The notes beneath the pieces were generated by a model. It made no database searches. It was not told the origin of the DNA and worked only from the letters and a program-made list of their open reading frames with translations. The position numbers and the translations under genes were made by a program. Source: Patescibacteria group bacterium (GTDB lineage: Bacteria; Patescibacteriota; Patescibacteriia; 2-12-FULL-60-25). Taken from it: a stretch of DNA of 6,486 nucleotides. Positions 6,096 through 6,486 of this stretch are shown here, in pieces. The stretch spans positions 1 to 6,486 of the forward strand of contig JAHJFW010000103.1 of assembly GCA_018824765.1 (NCBI GenBank). Reading direction: 5' to 3'. The number at the start of each line of letters is the position of its first letter. The first letter of the stretch is position 1.

Positions 6096-6486
6096 TGATA
6101 ATCGCAAGCATCATAATCATTCTCCTGTTAGTCGGTTATATCGGCGCAGGTTATAAAGACGGGTTGGTCCAAACGCTCGGCCGGCTGATCGGCGCTGTTG
6201 CCGGTTTTGTTTTGGCGCGCTCGTGGTCAGCGAGCATCGCATTTATTTTCAACTACTTTTTGCCCGAAGGCTGGGGGAACTTGGCGGCGTTCGTGGCCAT
6301 TTTCTTCATAGTCAACCGGCTTGTCGGATTCCTGTTCCATATTATTGAAGGGCCGCTGAAAATTCTTTCCTTCATACCGCTGATAAAAAACCTGAACAGC
6401 CTGCTTGGAGCGGCTATTGGAATTTTTGAGGGAATTGTCATGCTCGGCGGCTCAATCTGGATTTTGACTACTTTCAAACTTCTGCC
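6095..6486 (+). CDS. cvpA: CvpA-family integral membrane protein, 3' end cut by window
   Basis: The ATG at 6095 opens a frame that stays open to the right edge (130 codons plus two bases). The protein is strongly hydrophobic with about four transmembrane segments: 1-16, 27-42, 60-82 and 100-128. It shows the CvpA hallmarks: GYKDGLVQTLGRLIGAVAGFVLA (18-40), a segment with NRLVGFLFHIIEGPLK, and LNSLLGAAIGIFEGIVML (102-119). E. coli CvpA is an inner-membrane protein needed for colicin V production and affecting purF expression; the molecular role of the wider family is unsettled, so the symbol marks family membership only. It follows metG by 106 bases in the same direction without an obvious terminator between, so read-through is possible. 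No Shine-Dalgarno site precedes the start. Confidence 0.85.
   Translation, partial: MIIASIIIILLLVGYIGAGYKDGLVQTLGRLIGAVAGFVLARSWSASIAFIFNYFLPEGWGNLAAFVAIFFIVNRLVGFLFHIIEGPLKILSFIPLIKNLNSLLGAAIGIFEGIVMLGGSIWILTTFKLL

Overview
This window looks like an ordinary chromosomal segment of a small-genome bacterium, most likely a member of the Candidate Phyla Radiation (Patescibacteria, Parcubacteria-like). The basis is indirect: compact RsmI and MetG proteins that lack the usual C-terminal extensions, a DENSQK variant of the MetG DEHG-type motif, short gene spacing, poor Shine-Dalgarno sequences, and low-complexity repeats in the spacers. Base composition is moderate. TGA acts as a normal stop (two genes end in it), so the code-25 lineages, in which TGA encodes glycine, are unlikely.

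Left half, minus strand. Three genes run leftwards: a 115-residue putative lipoprotein with one Ig-like domain (3644-3297); one base later a 245-residue membrane-anchored protein of a possible LolA/LppX-like type (3295-2558); then, after a 158-base spacer, the disaggregase ClpB (2399 to beyond the left edge, 799 residues visible). The spacer before clpB is the richest non-coding part. It holds a near-consensus sigma70-type promoter whose perfect TATAAT lies in the 9-base loop of a CIRCE-like inverted repeat, the operator of the heat-shock repressor HrcA. Upstream of that is a second, perfect 16-bp palindrome of unknown role.

Right half, plus strand. rsmI (16S rRNA C1402 2'-O-methyltransferase) and metG (methionyl-tRNA synthetase) overlap by four bases (ATGA). 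After a 106-base repeat-bearing spacer comes the 5' part of a cvpA-like membrane protein gene that runs off the right edge. rsmI and the lipoprotein gene diverge from a 50-base spacer with a shared symmetric -10 element (TATAATA on plus, TATTATA on minus).

The genes do not form one pathway. The plus-strand cluster serves translation (ribosome modification, tRNA charging), clpB serves protein quality control under likely HrcA control, and the small pair is probably exported to the envelope. I see no mobile element, CRISPR array, RNA gene or defence system. The main novelty candidates are regulatory: the altered CIRCE, the neighbouring palindrome and the bidirectional promoter.
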